A stretch of 64,000 bases of DNA. Source: Ostrinia nubilalis (taxonomy: Eukaryota; Arthropoda; Insecta; Lepidoptera; Crambidae). Within the stretch, counting starts at the first letter, position 1. Each line of letters begins with the position of its first letter. The notes beneath the pieces are model-generated. The model had not been told where the DNA came from. It saw only the letters and a program-made list of their open reading frames with translations, and ran no database searches. Shown in pieces: positions 59,101 to 64,000 of the stretch. The stretch is from contig NC_087095.1 of the NCBI RefSeq assembly GCF_963855985.1, positions 9,186,001 to 9,250,000 of the forward strand, read 5' to 3'. A program made the translations under genes and the position numbers.

Positions 59101-60440
59101 TTTGGAAGTGTGTTAACTTCGATTTATTTGCTTTTAGGAACAGGTAAGTTTCAGCTTTCAGACAGACTGTGCTAACAAACTCAGACCTTTTGTACGGGAC
59201 ACTAATAAGACTAAAGACATAATAAAGGTTCCAGATACATTTTTATTTACTTATAAAATATCCTCCAATCCTCCAATTTTAATAACACAAGTTATTGACT
59301 CAGTTTTTTTAATCAAATTTCTATGTAGGTACCTACAGTAAAAGTGGCGTATACATTTTTGAGTTCGTATTAAAAGTTTTTAATACAAACCGTGTTACGT
59401 GTGGCAGCTAATATGTTCACATAGCACGTTACCGGGAAGATATTTTCATCAACGAACTAGCGCTATGAAACGCATTGGTATTTAATTTTGTGAGAATTTG
59501 ATATAGAGTCTTGAGTTATTTGATATTTAAGTTCTCTAAATTCCACCCGCGCACCTATGAATTTTTATAAATTATATTCTTTGTGCCATTACTTATATCA
59601 AAATTAAAAGTGTAATACACAAAATTTCGTGATTACAATATGTTAGAATACAAACTAAGCTAAATATAAGAAGTTTTAGAATAATTCATAATGTCTATGT
59701 AATCGAATAGGAAATCTGTAATTTAACTCTTTATCCTCTAGTTGGACACTGGATACTCGTCAATTGAAACGAACATAACAATAATTTCATATTCAAATGA
59801 GGTGACCGTCGTTTTAATGACTAACATCAGGTCGTTATTCCACCAAAGGGGTTCCAAGCTAAAAATTCATTGGATCGTTTGATTCTTATGTTATTTATTA
59901 TTCTTATTCTCGGAAGTCGTCCATATAATATGTAGGTAGGTACAATACGGTTAATCGTCAATTAACAAAATTTACATTTCGTGTGACTAGATATAATATC
60001 TAGTCATATTATGATTATCTGTGACTCTATCTGCTACCCTTACGAGCATGTCAAGATAAACGCTGAGCGGGGTGCCTATTGCCACTGTAGCCCACAAATT
60101 TTCTTTTTTTTCTCTTCGTGTTATGTTGTCATTGTTAATAAATTATGTTCACTGTGTGTGTATTCTATTCTACCCACATCACAAGATTTGGTAGAAGAAC
60201 AACAAAAGTAAAGTTTCATAGCATTTTATTAATCCGTTTCCTTCCTAACTCCTCACACTATCGGTGGAACCGCATCATTATACTTACTGACGTAGAATTT
60301 ACTGGAAGACTGGAAGTTCTTGAAAACAGCTATAAATATGTATGTGTTGCGTGAATCAGTATTCTTTTCTTCAATTTTCAAACATTTCCACTAAATAAAT
60401 TTATTGGAAAAATTAGTCTTGTTTGCACAGATGATCCGAA
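56159..60440. other. Non-coding stretch with a CpG-rich patch
   Basis: Mostly AT-rich. At 57715-57830 a compact CpG-rich block (GAGCGCGCGG, AAGCGCGCGTAACG) stands out and could be a promoter or first exon on either strand. The minus strand has a 24-codon frame starting MAASREL in it, too short to call. A smaller GC-rich patch lies at about 58855-59010. The palindrome TGACTAGATA, TAA, TATCTAGTCA lies at 59984-60006. Confidence 0.5.
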
Positions 60441-60453
60441 AACAACAGTCTGC

Positions 60454-60529
60454 TATATATTATTAAAATGGCATAATAAATAGTCATTAATTAGTTGATT
60501 GTCCGACAGCACAGTTGGATATTGTAGCT
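60454..60529 (+). promoter_or_regulatory. Putative TATA box and short 5' UTR
   Basis: TATATA at 60454-60459 lies 76 bp upstream of the signal-peptide ATG at 60530. A start site about 25-35 bp downstream of it would leave a 5' UTR of roughly 45 bases. This is the compact layout of many insect secreted-protein genes. No initiator is proven. Confidence 0.4.
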
Positions 60530-60590
60530 ATGGTTCGCAAAATATTAATTTGTCTTCTATTTATTTACGGAGTGAACTGCACATGCACAA
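60530..60590 (+). CDS. First exon of an unidentified secreted protein
   Basis: The ATG (context GTAGCTATGG) opens 20 codons: a basic n-region (MVRK), a hydrophobic core (ILICLLFIYGV) and a cysteine-bearing cleavage region (NCTCT). The exon then reads A before GTAAGTGT, a consensus donor in phase 1. Short signal-peptide first exons are common in insect cuticle, immune and other secreted proteins, but nothing here names the family. The downstream intron would contain the 1047-bp fold-back at 60888. I could not find a convincing second exon before the window ends. A chance hydrophobic frame is possible. Confidence 0.5.
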
Positions 60591-60887
60591 GTAAGTGTTA
60601 ATCATTAAGTACCTACATTATTTTTCTTTATTTATGTGTATTCTATGGCATATTAGCATTTGTCTTTACTACACGAAATGATCACATTAATTTCTGTAAA
60701 TTACATATGTGGCTTCATGGATTTTTGTTTCTTCCTGGGTATCAAACTATCTCTTTACGAAACATCAAAATCGATTCTGTGGTGTAATCCTGCCAGGTAA
60801 CCTAACTGACGGACAGAATTGTTTAGGTACTTTCGCAATTTTGTGATTATAACTAGTAGCTATGAATAACTTCTACAAGTATGTATA

Positions 60888-61934
60888 CAGTGTGTCCGGG
60901 CATGTAGTGATCAAACTTTAAGGGCGTAATCTATGGACAATTTTATCGATGAAAATACTTCAAAGTTGGGGCCTGACCCATTTCTCGAAAAATTACATCG
61001 ATTAAAGTTTTTAATTTTTAGTTTACACCTCTTCTTTAAAAAACAAGTGAAAACGTGGGTAGCTTAACATTAATAGGCAAATATTTTATATCATGCGATA
61101 GCCAATAAAATTATCTATTAGTAGAAGAAGAAAGCAGACACAAGTTTCATACATTTTATGGGAGTAAGAATGGATTTAATTAGAAAAATACATTACATTT
61201 TTCACTTCTTTTTCAGTTATTTTCCAACACAAGAAAAACCAGGTCGTTAAGGTATGTTTTATTTGCATTGTATTATTAGTATTTGAGCTATTCTACAAAA
61301 ATAATGTAAATTTATTAGTCTACGTCTATTAGTTTCGCCGTAATTGTTGAATAAAGATACCCCTTCCCAGCGGTTTCCATAGCGCACGCGACATGCGAAA
61401 ATGCACTGCCTAAAAGAATCACACAACCTATTCCTATTACTATGCAAACCGCTGGGAAGGGGTATTTTTGTTCAACAATTACGTCGAAACTAATAGACGT
61501 AGACTAATAAATTTACATTCGTTTTGTAGAATAGCTCAAATACTAAAAATACAATGCAAATAAAACATATCTTAACGACCTGGTTTTTCTTGTGTTGGAA
61601 AATAACTGAAAAAGAAGTGAAAAAAGTAATGTATTTTTCTAATTAAATCCATTCTTACTCCCATAAAATGTATGAAACTTGTGTCTGCTTTCTTCTTCTA
61701 CTAATAGATAATTTTATTGGCTATCGCATGATATAAAATATTTGCCTATTAATGTTAAGCTACCCACGCTTTCACTTGTTTTTTAAAGAAGAGATGTAAA
61801 CTAAAAATTAAAAACTTAAATCGATCTAATTTTTCGAGAAATGGGTCAGGCCCCAAATTTGAAGTATTTTCATCGATGAAATTGTCCATAGATTACGCCC
61901 TTAAAGTTTGATCACTACATGCCCGGACACACTG
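60888..61934. mobile_element. 1047-bp palindromic TA-flanked element
   Basis: The arms 60888-61376 and 61446-61934 (489 bp each) are nearly exact inverse complements around a 69-base loop. The ends are CAGTGTGTCCGGGCATG and CATGCCCGGACACACTG, flanked by TA at 60886-60887 and 61935-61936. A TA duplication with CAGTG-type ends suggests a Tc1/mariner-like non-autonomous fold-back. Arm differences are few (for example CACCTCTTC versus CATCTCTTC), implying recent formation or ongoing arm conversion. No transposase. Confidence 0.9.
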
Positions 61935-61936
61935 TA

Positions 61937-62956
61937 TTTAATGCTGTCTCTTAATCTCTTTAAGAGAAATGACTGAATCTATTCTCCAAGAAATTAATAA
62001 CTAAAAATATGTACCTATATCGGAAAAAGCTAAATGCGATCACCTAAAGAGGACATAAAATATTCAAACGGAAAACTCTTTTAAAATTCATCCATCATCA
62101 TCCATTCAACCAGTCAAGAACAACTCGAACTGCACTCAATAGTTGCACCCTCGATTGCTAGGTGTCCCGATGCAACGTCCCTATTTTCAAAGAGCCTACT
62201 TATATGTATACTATAAAATACTTTTTAACAACACTTTCTAATTTATGTCTGAGCTTTGTTCGTTTTAAGGTTTTGGTCATACGTCCCGTCCCGATTTACC
62301 TTAGGTCGGGACACCTATGATAAATTTTACTCTGTACAAAATTTTGTCAGTGATATTTGGTAAGAAAAAGCTTTACAAAAAAGTTGCATATTCTTTTATC
62401 AAACTTCATTCCAAGTTTCAACTGAAAAACAAAAAAAAAATACGTTCCAAAAAATTTACACACGAACTGGCTGCCAACACTAGCGGCACTTCATTCCAAC
62501 GGAACACTTCATCTACTTTTGTCATGCTAAAACAGACTACTCCCGCAAAACGACTGCTAACTGAGCAAATAGTGGTTCTAAAACAATTTTAGTTGTGAAA
62601 CTTCCCGAGTGCTGCAAAAGAAAATTTTACTTTCAAATACTTACAAGTTGGAAGTGACGGCGTCATCTCGGCACGAAATAAAAGCTTTTTCCTCCCCGTA
62701 CGTAACAAACCGCTTAGCGCGTCGACTGAAAAATGTACGCTCAAATGCAATCTAAACCTTTTTCAATTTCTATTACTTATTTGGCATTAATTTTAATAAG
62801 ATTAAAAGGTGATATTGGTCTAAATAATGCATTTTTTTTTATAACAAAGGTTTCAAATAGTTAACTTACTAGATCTAAACAAATTGCACGAATCTCAAAA
62901 ACTGTATACTGTCATATTTTGAAATACAATTTTTTTTATGTTTTTCCGTGGTGAGT
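61937..62956. other. Non-coding stretch between two transposons
   Basis: AT-rich. The + frame at 62317-62592 (91 codons, Lys-rich) has no motif and no splice context linking it to the 60530 exon, so it is not called. Confidence 0.5.
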
Positions 62957-62964
62957 CTTTAAAT

Positions 62965-63685
62965 TAGAGATGAAACGGATATCCGGTAACTATCCGGTAG
63001 GCCGGATATCCGGCCTAAATTTACTATCCGGCCGGATACCGGATAGTAACTCACTATCCGGCCGGATACCGGATATTAAAAAACTACGACGATTTCCTAT
63101 TAATAAAATGAAATACATTAATATTTGAGGTAAATATCAATAACAATGACGGCTTTTATTTAAAGTCCAAAAAATTACAAAAAAGCCATATTAAGGCCTT
63201 TCAAAACTTCTTTTTCTGGGCTATTCTTTCTAATGACGAATACATAAATAGTAAATATCTGTTAATGTCGAAATATTGCCAAATAAAAAGGCGATCTTTT
63301 TTTCACTGATGGTCTGATGACAAGATGCACATGTAAGTTCAGTCAGATTACGCAGCAAGTAAACTAATTTAATTTTCGTTATTCAATCACACACTCACGA
63401 TAGCAACCGAAATCACCCGAATTGATCTGTCCCCTAACCTAAATAAGTGGCAAAATCTGACATTCTATTCGGACGGATTCGATTTTCGAAAAGTGTGACT
63501 AGTCTAGTCTACTAATAGACCCACTGATCGCGTTCGAAGCACCTGTGCGGCGCTAAACTCGTCACGACATGCAACGAGACAATGGGCCAACTATCCGGCC
63601 GCCGGATATCCGGCTATCCGGCCTAGCAGCTGGCCGGATATCCGGTATCCGGTATCCGGCCAAACAACTATGCGTTTCATCTCTA
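62965..63685. mobile_element. hAT-type non-autonomous element (8-bp TSD)
   Basis: Ends TAGAGATGAAACG (62965) and CGTTTCATCTCTA (to 63685) are inverse complements, flanked by perfect copies of CTTTAAAT at 62957-62964 and 63686-63693. An 8-bp duplication is diagnostic of hAT. Both subterminal regions are packed with GGCCGGATA/TATCCGG words, giving many nested palindromes. The 721-bp body has no transposase frame. Confidence 0.93.
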
Positions 63686-63693
63686 CTTTAAAT

Positions 63694-64000
63694 CCTAATA
63701 GTGGTTACAACGAAAGTTAGTCGGCCCTTTTCCTACAGTCGGGTATTAAAAACAACCATAATAAAAATGTACACGCATTTTTACTATGTAGCTCGCTGTA
63801 AAAAGTGTCAAGCGCCAACTGGTGTCGGTTATAAAGTTTGAACACTGTTAGTACACTTAACGGGAACTTTTTGATTCTCTTGCCGCTTATTAAATATCGC
63901 TGTTGTAGCTCATTATCTGGTTAAGTTGTTGTGAAAATCTCTTTGAGATTGAGATGGTAGTCATTTATTACTTAATTATAATGAAAGACACCCGGTCAGT
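63694..64000. other. Terminal non-coding stretch
   Basis: No feature recognised in the last 307 bases. Confidence 0.5.

Overview
The window looks like nuclear DNA from a moth or butterfly. It is AT-rich and almost all non-coding, with short GT-AG introns. The words GTAGGT, TACCTAC and GTACCTACCT recur throughout, and it holds a dense mix of mobile elements of kinds common in Lepidoptera. I could not run a search, so the order is inferred from composition, repeat style and one well-conserved insect gene.

Protein genes are few. The only gene recognised with confidence is the 3' part of Fasciclin 1 (Fas1), a GPI-anchored neural cell-adhesion protein. Twelve coding exons on the + strand run from 43848 to the stop at 50159. 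They join without a phase error into 626 residues carrying four FAS1 domains and a hydrophobic C-terminal tail. The exon with the initiator Met and signal peptide is not visible and must lie upstream, in or beyond the window. Much of 1-43847 may therefore be Fas1 intron 1 or upstream DNA. A second, unidentified gene probably starts at 60530, where a short exon encodes a signal peptide and ends in a consensus splice donor.

Mobile DNA dominates the rest. A young BEL/Pao retrotransposon (15732-21187, minus strand) has two identical 264-bp LTRs, a near-perfect tRNA-Tyr primer site and one open 1506-codon gag-pol frame. That frame lacks the reverse-transcriptase domain. There are also four copies of a Harbinger-like MITE (three with TWA duplications visible), a TA-flanked mariner-type MITE (23547-23828), and a hAT-type element with a perfect 8-bp duplication (62965-63685). 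Two very large TIR/fold-back elements are present (54515-56158 and 60888-61934). A near-perfect hairpin (29251-29570) is embedded in a Helitron-like repeat block. A tRNA-derived SINE (25806-26160) and 5'-truncated LINE tails complete the set, one tail having an 11-bp target duplication.

The least explained structure is at 37127-38310. A CpG-rich core and a (CTTG)n tract sit between two AT-rich arrays of degenerate short ATTTSATATAA repeats that point in opposite directions. The 54.5-56.2 kb element is also unusual: about a dozen poly-G minisatellite units lie between long inverted arms that each carry a TGACGTCA palindrome.
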